This document shows, one piece after another, positions 19,638-30,140 of a stretch of DNA of 64,000 nucleotides. The position numbers were made by a program, and so were the translations under genes. The stretch is from positions 379,912 through 443,911 of the forward strand of contig CACVBU010000982.1 in the NCBI GenBank assembly GCA_902728285.1. The letters are read 5' to 3'. The first letter of the stretch is position 1. Every line of letters starts with the position of its first letter. This stretch comes from Clytia hemisphaerica (taxonomy: Eukaryota; Cnidaria; Hydrozoa; Leptothecata; Clytiidae). Below the pieces are notes generated by a model. The model made no database searches and was not told the DNA's origin. It worked only from the letters and a program-made list of their open reading frames with translations.

Positions 19638-21136
19638 GAGGCCCCCCCAGCAGTTGGCGTGATGGCGTGATGGAGGGTTTTTCGTGGCGTGATGGCGTGA
19701 AATTTTGAAAAAAACGGCGTGATGGCGTGAAAATGAAGTACCGGCGTGATCGTGAAATCGAGTTTTTTTAGGCGTGATGGCGTGAAATTTGCAGTTCAGC
19801 GTGATCGTGAAAATTATATTTACTACTTGAATCGTAATTCTATGTCCATTTTAGCCCATTTAGAGGGTTTAAAACTCAAAATTTTCTTGGTCGGCCCCAA
19901 CTATGGTGGGGCCTCCTTTAGTTCCCATTTTAGAATATAAAAGAAACGGTGCAAACAGTTTTATTCATCTGCCATTTATCCTTATAACTTCCAATTATCT
20001 TTAGTATTTGCTAGCTAGTCTTCAAAATAAAGTCGAATGCTATGAGAGGGTTGAAAATTTCTCCCGTCGGTCGCGCTTCCTCTGTAACTAACATTTTCCT
20101 CTCTTTCTTATATGCTTATTCTTAGATGTATCAAAGACATCAGGTCCTTTATTTCAGGAAAATATATATTTGTAACAAAGCCTTAAACAGAAAGAAGCAA
20201 CAGGTTTATCATTTAGGTGTAACTTTGAGCAGATTGGCATTGATCAAAGGAATCATGTGATGTTTAAACCATATTTTGGAAAAAAGAGAGTAAATGAGAG
20301 CGATTGTAGCCATACTAAATTGAAAATTTCTCCCGTTGGCGCAAACCATGGTTTCGCCTCCCCGTTCCTCTTTTGAAAACTATTCACGCTATCTAATTCA
20401 CAATTAAAGCTCATGGGTCCCGTCAACGGGGGACCCAGGGGACATGGCCCCTCATGTTTTTACCAAAAAGGCTACTTTTAAAAGATTTCCATTATTTTTA
20501 CATGAATTATTTTTCAAATTGAATTGAAATGGGTCCAAAAATAGCACTTTGAACCCTTAAAAATTCAAAAATTTTCTCCGTTGCCCAACCATGGTGGGCT
20601 TTCTCAATTTAATCAAATATACCTTAGCCCTCAAGCTGGGACCCTTTGATGTGACCCACCAGTTGTCAAACAATTTTTGATATGCATAAGTCAAGATTAC
20701 GTCATTTTTCCTATCGGAAACACCCAAAAAAACTGGAATTTGACCCCCTGTGTTTTACTAGAAATAGAAAAACAGAGGTCAAATTCCTTCCAGATTTTTC
20801 GGGTGTTTCCGATAGCAAAATGATATAATCGTGTATTATAATCGTGACTTACGCGTATGAGAATGCCGAAAAACTGATTGACGACCAAGCACATACCTAT
20901 TTGTTGGCAAAAGTTTATATAACGGCATTTTATCCATACCAATGGGTATATAACGTGGTATAAAACTGCATTTATCCAGAGAATATGAGCGTGAAAACTA
21001 ATTTTCTAGGCGCAATGGCGTGAAATTGAGAAAAATTGGCGTGATCGTGAAAATCAAAATTTTCAGGCGTGATGGCGTGAAATCGGAAAATAATTGGCGT
21101 GATGACGTGAATTTTGGGTCCGCTGGGGGGGGCCTC
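19638..21136. mobile_element. 1.5 kb non-autonomous DNA transposon with 6 bp target duplication
   Basis: The short terminal inverted repeat is GAGGCCCCCCCAGC at the left and its near complement GCTGGGGGGGGCCTC at the right. Both sides are flanked by the same hexamer ATCTAA (19632-19637 and 21137-21142). Just inside each end lie tandem copies of GGCGTGATGGCGTGAAA-like units (19656-19810 and 20985-21115), in direct rather than inverted orientation. The inside holds a long imperfect palindrome (20653-20890) and four diverged copies of a ~40 bp module. No intact ORF. The superfamily is uncertain; GC-rich ends with a 6 bp duplication do not match piggyBac or mariner. Confidence 0.82.
20653..20890. 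repeat. Imperfect palindrome, arms about 110 bp
   Basis: The core arms 20704-20757 and 20769-20822 are nearly perfect complements (CCTATCGGAAACACCC against GGGTGTTTCCGATAGC) around a short loop ACTAGAAATAG. Weaker complementarity extends outward about 55 bases on each side. Nested in the 19638-21136 element; a transcript would fold into a long hairpin. Confidence 0.8.
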
Positions 21137-21142
21137 ATCTAA

Positions 21143-22862
21143 CGTCACTTTGCTACAAAAATGCCCTGTGCTTTTTTCCAACACAAAAAGTGTATTTTTT
21201 GGGTCACCGATAAACCAGTTATTAGATATTTGCTCAAACAATATGGAAAAATTTCACTCGTTCCAAATTTTCCGTATATTTTCCTCGCCTAAAGGCTCGG
21301 AAAATATTGTACGGAAAAATCTCGGAACTCGTAAAATATTTCTCATATTGTACTCGCAACTTTCCGATAACTACTACATATGGCAACAGCTAATTAATAT
21401 AAATAACACGGTGACCTTTCTGTGGGTAAAAGATAATTGAAAGCTGTGTTCATCGGCCCAACTTGAATGTCTGCAATTTCTTGACTATATCGACCAGTGT
21501 TCTCTATTGTTATATTACTGTAAGTTTGTTTGTGCAACCTTTGGGTTATCATAAATAGGATGTATTTTTACTTTATTTTTGTGATAAATTTTAGTTATAA
21601 AGAAAGAAAAGGCTCTTCAGGAAAAATGCCTTCTAGAAAATTTGCCCCCACCCTCGGAAATTTGCCTCTCATATTTCAAAACGCTAAAAGCTCTGAAGAT
21701 CAAGCCAATTACTTTCAACTTTCGGGAGGTTTGGATTACGCAATTCTACTTGATCAAGTAACAGATTTTGTAGAAGAGGTCAATATACCCAGCCCTCATT
21801 TTGGGGAAATTTTCTGGTGCAATGGGTTTAGCTGTTATTTTTTTCAGGTTGACACGATAGATAGACAATAAATAAAGCCGTTTTTATAAATAAATCTTGT
21901 CCCAATTTCTTAAAGGGATTTTATTTTCATTCCCCCTGAGCCTTATTAATTTTTGATAATACTTTCAGCTGTCGAAGAGAAAGGCCCCTTATTTTGCTCT
22001 AAATAGCCTGATCAAGGATTTATTATACCCTGGATATAGATTAGTACCTAGTAACAGATTTTTGCCGATTTCTTGCGTACTAGCTTTGTCCGCAGTAATG
22101 ATATTATTGTTCACTCTCCTACCCTCATTAAATGATTTTTCGAAGCATTTTTATTGCATTTCTTATCTAAAATCACTCATCCAATTCCCAAAAGAGAATT
22201 AAAACAATCCTGTGAGAGTCAGATTCTTTCACTTAATTGCTAACTATAAGTCGTTATATGACGTTTTAAGCTATGAGAAAGATGCAAAAGACGTGTTGTG
22301 TATAAGAAATTTAATGTTGACACCGGAAATTTTCAATCTTCAACCTAAAAAAACCCACCTTGCCACCACGTGCCTCCAAAGGATTTTCATACCACAGTGG
22401 AGCCAAGACGCTCAAGTCTTATGTATGTTAATTTCAGCTCTTTTGGGCACAGTCTTGGAAAGATATTTCCAATTGAAAATTTCATGTCACTATAAGCATT
22501 TTGTATGAATTTCTTGTCTAAAGATTTTTTTCTCAAATTAGATTTCACAAATATATCCAGCTTAGAATGCTAGCCTTACTTATTCAAACTTTTTTTTCTA
22601 CAAATGTACAAAAAGAAAGAGCTAGAGAACTACTCATTCCTCGATACGAAGTTTAAGCTTTGCAAGCTCTTCACTCTGCCAGCCCAAACACAGAAGTGTT
22701 TTCAAATTCATTCATTAAGCATCATATAATTAAATGCCGAATAAGATGGCTATAATATGTTGGTTACTATAGCTAGTCAGTCAAGAACACCTTCAAATTA
22801 GCCTATCATAGGCTGATTAGCCTATCATAGGCTATTTAGACTATTTTATATAGGCTATTTAG
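21143..22862. other. Gene-free stretch
   Basis: Frames of about 100 codons at 21114, 21530 and 22212 have no recognisable domain and overlap repeats. A C-rich repeat fragment lies at 21935-22010. Two copies of TAGCCTATCATAGGCT sit at 22798-22835, beside the next element. No gene supported. Confidence 0.5.
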
Positions 22863-23306
22863 CCGAAAATCGATAAAAACCTCGATTTCTGACGAAATAT
22901 AAATAGTCGCGTCTTTTCTAAGGAATAGATGGTTTCTCATTGTCAGAGAAATGCTCATGACAAATTTTGACTTTGGGTCAATTTTAGTTTAGGAAATATT
23001 CCACTTTTTAGTACTGCGTATGCGTGCGCATGCGCAGGGTAAGAAAATCGGGCTTTTTGTCGATTCAGCAGAATTGAAAATGTAAACACAAAGTGCACAC
23101 GGGACTTCATTATCAGAAAATTAGCCTATAATCGGTTAATTAGCCGATGGATAATAAATTTATTCATATTTCTGTTTCCAAAATTGAATGTTCTATCAGT
23201 TTAAAAGTGAAAAGGGTTCTTTTGGCTGAGGGCATTGAAGTAATGGTGAAAAATAGACGCGACTATTTATATTTTGTCAGAAATCGAGATTTTTATCGAT
23301 TTTCGG
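22863..23306. mobile_element. MITE with ~57 bp terminal inverted repeats
   Basis: The left arm CCGAAAATCGATAAAAACCT ... AGTCGCGTCTTTT is matched at the right end in reverse complement with few changes. Length 444 bp, no coding capacity. No convincing target duplication was seen. Confidence 0.8.
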
Positions 23307-24338
23307 TTCTGTATCTGATTGAAATGGAATAAAGTAGTATACTTTTAGGGGGGTTGTTAGAAATCAATTTTCTTGAAACCTTCCTAAAAGTAGCCAAACT
23401 ATGTAAAAAGGGGGGGGGGGCAAGCCCATATAAGGTCTCCCCCATACCCCTCCCCTCCAGCATCGATTCTGGAAAAGCAGAGATACTACTCAAACAGACA
23501 ATTAATTAAAACTTGAAAACTTAATTACCGATAATTACCGATTGCAAACGTGCAGCAGCCAGAATATCAACGAACCAAATTTTGTCATTCAATTCCCGAG
23601 ACAGCGCTTCGATCTTTAAAAATAATAAGTAAAAACAATTCCGCACATGTATATAAGTGGGTCAGTGTTTGAGGTCCGGCAAAATTTCCGGGAAATAGCC
23701 TATCCAGCTGTGCGCGGATCTTGGTGGGTTCCGTCTCCCCCATAGATCTTTTTCTCGGGAAGTTGATCTTCAAATTAGTTTTCAAGGTTGGCTTGGCTCA
23801 AGTCTTTTTTCATCTATGGCTCAAATTTTAGGTAATTACTCATAGTTTTGGAAAATGTTAATTTCATTAAAAAGCCCAGGTTATTTTTTCATGAATCCCT
23901 TTCCCTCATGAAGTTTTGCGGTGTATTTTTTTGCTTGCTAGTCAAGTAAACGATATAGCGCTTTCATAGCATTAATCTTTGATACGCATTTCGGTGGGAT
24001 GCTAACGTGGCTAACTGTGTTTATAACTCAAAGTTTTTCGGTGTCAAACAAAGTTCATCGGAAAAATTAAGTTCGAGAATCAAGTATTTGGTTTCACTTA
24101 GCTGAAGCTTTTTTAGTTGCAAAGAATGACATTAAAGAGCAAAAAACGTCATCAGTCAATTCAACACTTCCAAATTAAAGCAGCTTTCAAAGTCAAAAAC
24201 ACTGCTGACAGCGTCCAAAATTTGTATGTTTTAAAAAAAATCACTTCTTTGGTTACCAACTTTGATTATGTTTAGAGCAGCCATAAAGAAATTAGTCCCT
24301 AGCAACGGGTATGATTTTTCGTTGCTAAGGAAAATGGT
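23307..24338. other. Gene-free stretch
   Basis: A run of ten G lies near 23410. At 24299-24335 CCTAGCAACGGG...CGTTGCTAAGG resembles, in reverse complement, a segment of the TTAA element at 46716-48325 (near 46880), so an old relative of that family may lie here. No gene supported. Confidence 0.45.
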
Positions 24339-25655
24339 TCTAGGAAAATTGCCCCCGAGAAAATTGCCCCCCGGAAAACTGCCCCCGGAAAATTGCCCCC
24401 CAGAAAATTGCCCCCTAGGAAAATTGCCCCCCAGAAAATTGCCCCCTAGGAAAATTGCCCCCCGGAAAATTGCCCCCCCCCCCCCGCCATCTTTTTTTCC
24501 ACTTTTTTATAAAATCCAATGAAACTTCAAATGGCCATTGTAGCTGTAAAATTAAGTAGTTTTGAATTACTCTTAGGGTACCTAGTAAACGGGGGTCAGC
24601 GGGGGTGGATTGGAAAAAAGGCTAAAACAGCATAATCCGTACAAAAAAGAAGTTTCAGATTCCGAAAAATTGATAAGCGGAGGAGGGGTTGGATCAACAA
24701 TGTCCTGGGTAGAAAATTTTCGAAAAATAGATTATTTTGGTGGGAACTTTTTTTGGGGAATACTGTAATTAATTTTTTAACTGTGGTTGGAATTAATTTT
24801 AGCGAATGACAGCGCAAATCTGTTCTATTTCATCTTATTTTGAGCAACTTTGTTGAATTTCAGGGTTATTTAGCCAAGAAAACTGAAATTTTAATTTTGG
24901 TGGGAACTTATTTTGGCGAGTTAGTAAAAATTAGTTCCCTTAGCTTAAGATAGCACGGATAGGGCGCTTAGGGTTAAGAAATGGGGAAAGATTTTTTTGA
25001 AAGTGATTTTATTACTCGACTATCTTTCTCCACCTCATACAAAACTTGTAAAAGTCGTTTTTGAGGCGTCTTTTTTCTTTAAGAAAAAACTAAAAACTAA
25101 AACATGCAAAGCAGATCAATGGTCAGCGTGAGGAATATAGTAAGAATGAAGTTATCCATTCCATATGACCAAGAAATTTTGTAAAACCATAAAGAAAATA
25201 CTTGAATAGCGAAAGAAATACAGTATAAAACACATTGAAATTGACTATCGCTAAACAGAGAAAACGCTTTCTCTGTATTCCATGGTTAAACCACATTATT
25301 CCTTATAAAAAGCGTCAACTTAGTAAAAATTACGGCTGCAACCTGCAACCGTTGGACCAAAATATAGCCCCAAAATATTCTAGATCTCTTAATCCGTTAA
25401 GACGCGATCACGTAAAATTGCGTAATCCAAAATCTCCCAAATGTTGAAAATTGAGTTAGATTTAGTTTCGAAAAATGGAAAAATAGGGGGCAATTTTCCG
25501 GGGGGCGATTTTCCTAGGGGGCAATTTTCTGGGGGGCAATTTTCTCGGGGGCAATTTTCCTAGGGGGCAATTTTCCGGGGGGCCGTTTTCCGGGGGGGCA
25601 ATTTTCCGGGGGGCAGTTTTCCGGGGGGCAGTTTTCTCGGGGGCAATTTTCCTGA
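24339..25655. repeat. 1.3 kb unit bounded by inverted minisatellite arrays
   Basis: The left array (24339-24485) is about nine ~16 bp units of the form GAAAATTGCCCCCNN. The right array (25485-25652) is about ten units of the reverse complement, GGGGGCAATTTTCC. The two arrays face each other around about 1.0 kb of unrelated DNA. The arrangement resembles terminal inverted repeats expanded into minisatellites. Conceptual translation gives repeats such as RKLPPGKLPPENC in either direction, which is not evidence for a protein. Confidence 0.85.
24733..24950. repeat. Dispersed repeat, GGTGGGAACTTATTTTGGCG type
   Basis: A diverged copy of the repeat at 63636-63888. Shared phrases are GCGAATGACAGCG, ATTTTGAGCAACTTTG, GAATTTCAGGGTT and AATTTTGGTGGGAACTTATT in the same order. 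Nested between the inverted minisatellite arrays. Confidence 0.75.
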
Positions 25656-25882
25656 CACCAAGGAAAATACTTGAGACTGGGTCTAGAAAAAACCTTATAT
25701 CTCAAATGCTACACCCTTAAAATTTTCAGTGTATGTTCAGAAAAGGTTTAGGGTCATGAAACGCCCAAAATCCCGAAAGAGACAATTTTTTCACCAAGTC
25801 TCGAAAGTTAATTTGACTCCCACCTTAAAGTATTTCATTATGCACATTTTTAAATGATTTATTCTATTTCTTTTGATTACAG

Positions 25883-27323
25883 TTGGTGCGTTGAACTTCC
25901 AACAAGAAGTAATGGCGGAACAACTTCTTTCTGCAACATCACTGAAGAATGGGTACCACGTATCACCAGTGAGGCAGTTTACATCGTCCCTGCCACATTG
26001 AGTGTATGTTTCTTTATCCTATTCATTTTTATTGCAATAAAAAAAGGATACTACAAGAAGAGCTTTCTTAAAGATGCTTTCAGTTGGAAATGCAACTGTG
26101 GTAAAAAGAAATGGTTGAGTCAAGAGGAGAAACGGGAGGTATATAATTATAGAATCAAAACAGGCGACTCCTCCTTGCCATTTGAAGAAAGAAAACCTCT
26201 AAACTCAACAATCAACTCAATTGACGACCTAAATGAAAATGAGACAGAATCTTTAAACAATTGGCGTGTTGAGAATAAGGGCCCCAAAACAGAGGTGGTT
26301 GTAGGCTGTGACAAGTGTTGTGGTACCACGTGTTGTTGCACGTGCTGTGGTACCACGTGTTGTTGCACGTGCTTAACAGTAGATACCGGAGTTCAATTCA
26401 CTATTCTGCTTTCACATGTAACTATCATTTTCGATATCTATGATGTTTATACGGATTGTGAATATCATTACAAGTATGAAAATTTCGGACAAGTTCACCA
26501 AGGGATTTATCGAAATGGTGCAGTTTCCATCGGTATTTTGGTATTCGCTATTTTTGGTATGGTCAAAGTAATTGTTACAGCTTTTTATTTTATTATTATT
26601 CGACACTTGGGTGATTACGGGGATCATCCGGATAATGAAAGCCGTCTCATCAAATATTTCAAAAAAGTTGATAATAAAGCGATAGTTTTTATTGTAGAAG
26701 ATTGTGCTGAAAACTTCCTGGGTTACTTTTATATTGAAAAGTATCTTGTTGGTGATGAGGCTTTGTCGAGTACAATGATTCTAAAGATATTGATCAATTC
26801 CATCAGGTATGGCATTAAATCTTGCAAAGGGCTGATGGAATTTTATAAAGGGTGCAAGGCTTTGAAGAAGAAGAAAAAAGACTTGGAAAAAGAGGAACAG
26901 GATGGGTCCAAATACCTGGAACCAAAAAGGCAAAGTCTACTGCTTGTGGTACTCAAACTTTTTACTCTGCCTTTTCCAATGCTTTTCATATGCTTTGGCA
27001 ACTTTCTTCGTTTATTTGGTGCGTTTTACCAAAACCATTATGGTAAACTGGATGACCACTGTGTAGCTGCCGTCAACGGTCGTCTGATACAGACACCGTT
27101 CACTAGTTACCCTGGAAACTGTATGAGGATATGGGAATATATTTTTATGGTCTGCAATTTCGTTCCGTTGCTGTTTTACATTGTTGGTTTAGCATTGTTC
27201 ATACGTTACATACGTAATTCAGACAAAGCAGAATTCGAGAAATTTGAGATGCAAAGACCGCGTCAAGAATTTTGGAGGTCTGGTAACCCAGACCTCGTTT
27301 TGGGGGATTCCAAAACCGATTAA
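25883..27323 (+). CDS. Unrecognised multi-pass membrane protein, last coding exon
   Basis: The terminal exon encodes about 480 residues. A good acceptor (TTCTTTTGATTACAG, AG at 25881-25882) precedes it, so the in-frame ATG at 25854 lies in the intron and upstream exons are missing or outside recognition. About six hydrophobic segments are visible: AVYIVPATLSVCFFILFIFI, a helix around FTILLSHVTIIF, one around ISIGILVFAIFGMVKVI, LLLVVLKLFTLPFPMLFIC, and a final one around FVPLLFYIVGLALFI. Two acidic-aromatic motifs, DIYDVYTDCEY and VEDCAENFLGYFYIEKYL, sit next to membrane segments in a layout loosely like XK-family lipid scramblases (a TD-type motif, then an E..xN/Q-type motif). That link is weak. 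A Cys-rich stretch with an exact 9-residue duplication lies before the second membrane segment. A Lys-rich cytosolic loop (KKKKKDLEKEEQ) follows the middle. A real gene, function unknown. Confidence 0.75.
26316..26369 (+). repeat. 27 bp coding duplication, Cys-rich
   Basis: Two tandem 27 bp units (TGTTGTGGTACCACGTGTTG and the rest) with one base difference encode CCGTTCCCT twice, in frame. Clustered cysteines beside a membrane segment could be palmitoylated or bind metal. Confidence 0.95.
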
Positions 27324-28814
27324 GTGATGTTTAAAAAGCATTACATGTTACATTTACAGCAGGCTAAAAATCTCCTTATTTTGGTCTTTTAAGAGAAAAA
27401 AGATAGAGGTAGGGAAAGTGGGTTTAGATTTGTAAGACCATATAATCTATACCAAAGCCACTTCATTTGATTTGGTTGAAGCCAATTTTTGTAGCCTTTT
27501 TTGTCCTTTGTAACTGGAATATTGTATCTTATCCATTGCTGTTTGAGATATTAAAGTCCTTTCTGTATTGTCAAACAACTTTTATATTTAGCCAAAATTT
27601 ATATTTTTTATTTATCCTGTAACTTAGTTTGATATATAACCATTATTCCAGATCTGTATATTTTGTGAATCAAAACTACTTCTCTTGATTTAGTTCTTCA
27701 GAACTAAATTACAAGAGTCATAATATTTTTAACCTTTTGTGAAAATTCTTTTAACCTTTTTGAGTGGAATTTTATAAGCTTTTTGTTTTGTGTTGTATAT
27801 TTTGTATTCGTGAATATATTCATCATCATAATCAATATACGCCAAACTATTTACCTTCATCACGTTAATCACCTAAATTTGCCTTAATTTGCTCTTCAAA
27901 GAATCCCAAATCACACATAACCAATTTTTTTTCCCTACCAGTGGATACCCCTTAAAACCTACAAAAAAATATAGGTAGCTTCTATCTGAAAATTTAAGAT
28001 CTGTTAATAACAAGAGAAATTGAAAGCCTGAATCATTCAGACATGGGAATATGAAGTGTCTAGTGTCTTATTTCTGTTCCAAAAAAACCTTTTTTCTATC
28101 AAAAGTTTTTACAAAATATCACAAAATAATTTCAGGTTTCAAATATCATATTTCAAGGGATAATTTTCAAAACAACGCATTAGGGAGGTCCAGCAGGTGC
28201 CTTTTCATAAATATATCATAAAATTTCGAAACTGGGTTATTTGATCGTATAAAGTAGTATAAAAGGGTTATCAATTTTTAAGGAATAAAACTTATGATGT
28301 ACCCAGTCATGCAAGTAGAACAAAGAAGATATTATAATTGTTTGAATCGCATTTGATATTATGACCCTCGTGATATAATATAAATTTCTGTTGCTTTTCT
28401 GCGAGTAAAAAGTGTAAAATAGGATCAAAAAAATATTATATTGTGATAAAAATATTGAAAAATTAGTAGCGAATTATCAGTTTAAAGTAATGGATTTATA
28501 TATATAAGGGGAGGAGAATCAACTAAGAAAATGCGGAACAAAAGTGTGAAAAGAGTGTGAAAAATATTGAGATATTTCCTTCTTTTGTTATGAACCCTTG
28601 GTACTTGAATACTTGAATGACTCCCCTGCAAGGAAATTGGGGGGATCGATCGTGTCGTCAGCTGATAGTTATCATCTTCTGTCCTTCTCTTTCTTCTTGA
28701 AATTCTGGATGTAAAGATGATAATCTAAAAACAACGGAAAAGATTTATTATGAGAAATCATATCAACCAGAAGACTATTATACCAAATTTTACGCAAAAA
28801 CTCCTAGTATTATT
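27324..28814. other. 3' flank and intergenic DNA
   Basis: Contains the 3' UTR of the membrane protein gene (a possible ATTAAA-type signal near 27549). Otherwise it is AT-rich with no gene or repeat recognised. Confidence 0.45.
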
Positions 28815-29690
28815 CTACGAGACACAATTGTTGGCATTGTGTTGCTTTCTCTTTCTATGCTGGGAACATGCAGTAATATTTTCATATGTGCAGTCGTTCT
28901 CAAATACAAGATTTACAAGGCCACGCAACAGTTGGTCATCTTACTACTAGCTTTATCTGATTTCATTATCTCCTTAATCTTGGTGCCCCTTGATGGTTTA
29001 TTTTTCTTATGCAAGCACCCTGTAGTTTATAGCGATCATGACCATGGGCATTATGTAGGCCTATGTATGTGGTTTTCCTATACGAGTACAAGATATTAAT
29101 ATCGTCTTTCGAACTGTTTTACCGATTGCTAGTTTCGTTCTATGCTAATGAGCGCGGAGAGATTCTTAACTTTACGGTATCCTTTAAGGAATGGAATGCT
29201 TAAACGAAAACATATGCTGTATGGCTATGTTTTGATTTGGGGCTATTCAATCAGTATGTTAATAGCTTTGAAGTATCATTATGATGCTATGAATATGGTC
29301 AACTTGGCTATCAGTAATATAATACCGTTACTAGGGAATTTAGTGTCTACTAAGAAACAGATGATAAGCATGCAGACTGATTCACAAATTCAAGAAGCAA
29401 CATTATCGCATCAGAAAAATATTGTATTTATGTTATGTCGCAGGGAATTTTTTCGTGTTATGGTTACCTTATTTGACGTATCGAGTCGTGCGATTTGTTC
29501 GATCGAGTTTATCGATTGATGATGTCATTGATGATTCATGTCCACACGTCACTTTTGTGATTCTATCTTGTTTGGTCTATTTGAACAGTATTGGAGCTTC
29601 AAGTAAACCTTACCGGAAAGATTAGATGAAATTTTTGAGGGAGATTTACAAATGTTGTAACAATGACCGCTCTTCATACGAGCTTGGTCA
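28815..29690 (+). pseudogene. Decayed class A GPCR, intronless paralogue of the 32126 gene
   Basis: Similarity to the downstream GPCR runs from TM1 (LGTCSNIFICAVVLKYKIYK) through TM2 (LLLALSDFIISLILV), TM3 (IVFRTVLPIASF, MSAERFLTLRYP), TM4-5, TM6 (FFVLWLPYL) and TM7 (LSCLVYLNSIGASSKPYRKD). Breaks: no open N-terminus in frame, a one-base loss just before MSAERF, a shortened TM5 region, another shift before TM6, an 18-base loss removing the NVFIYG part of TM7, and an early TAG. At the position where the intact gene has its 515 bp intron (about 29110), this copy reads straight through, four codons shorter. It is therefore either a processed copy or a duplicate that lost the intron by deletion. 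Non-functional as a receptor. Confidence 0.9.
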
Positions 29691-29752
29691 CCATGTTTGA
29701 GCGGTAGATAAATGAAAAGGGTCATATCAAAGTTTAGACAATGCTATCGTTG

Positions 29753-30132
29753 CCCGGGGGGGGCACTCGATCTGAAAACGACCATACGTTCGGCCCAAAA
29801 TTTGGCTTCTAAAATCGGACCCTTACAGTGCAGTGAATTACCATGAAAAATCATACCCTTACAGTGCACTATTTCAAAATTTTTCGCCCGTAAGGGGGAA
29901 AATTTTTGCAATTTTCAAAGAAAATGTGGAATTTTTCCTCCAAAATTGACCAATTTTGTACCAATTTTACCAAAAAATTGGCCTTTAATCACAATTTCCT
30001 ACCCTTACAGTGCAGTTCAGGTGCAGTTTTGTAATTTCCTACCCTTACAGTGCACTAGCTGAACTATGAAAAACCTACCCTTAAGGGCCGAACGTCTGGT
30101 AGGTCATTTACCTTGAGTGCCCCCCCCCCGGG
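29753..30132. mobile_element. hAT-like MITE with 8 bp target duplication
   Basis: A 380 bp element with ends CCCGGGGGGGGCACTC and GAGTGCCCCCCCCCGGG, flanked by perfect TATCGTTG duplications (29745-29752 and 30133-30140). An 8 bp duplication is typical of the hAT superfamily. Inside, CCCTTACAGTGCAC or CCCTTACAGTGCAG recurs five times. It inserted just 3' of the GPCR pseudogene. Confidence 0.9.
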
Positions 30133-30140
30133 TATCGTTG

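Noticed and set aside
24262..25705. Frames with PPGKLPPENC repeats
   Set aside because: They come from the minisatellite arrays and appear in both orientations.
25854..25882. ATG at 25854 as start of the membrane protein
   Set aside because: A strong polypyrimidine tract and AG at 25881-25882 sit between it and the conserved-looking part, so the ATG is most likely intronic.
26311..26372. CACGTG/GGTACC palindromes as regulatory E-boxes
   Set aside because: They lie inside the coding duplication and are explained by it.
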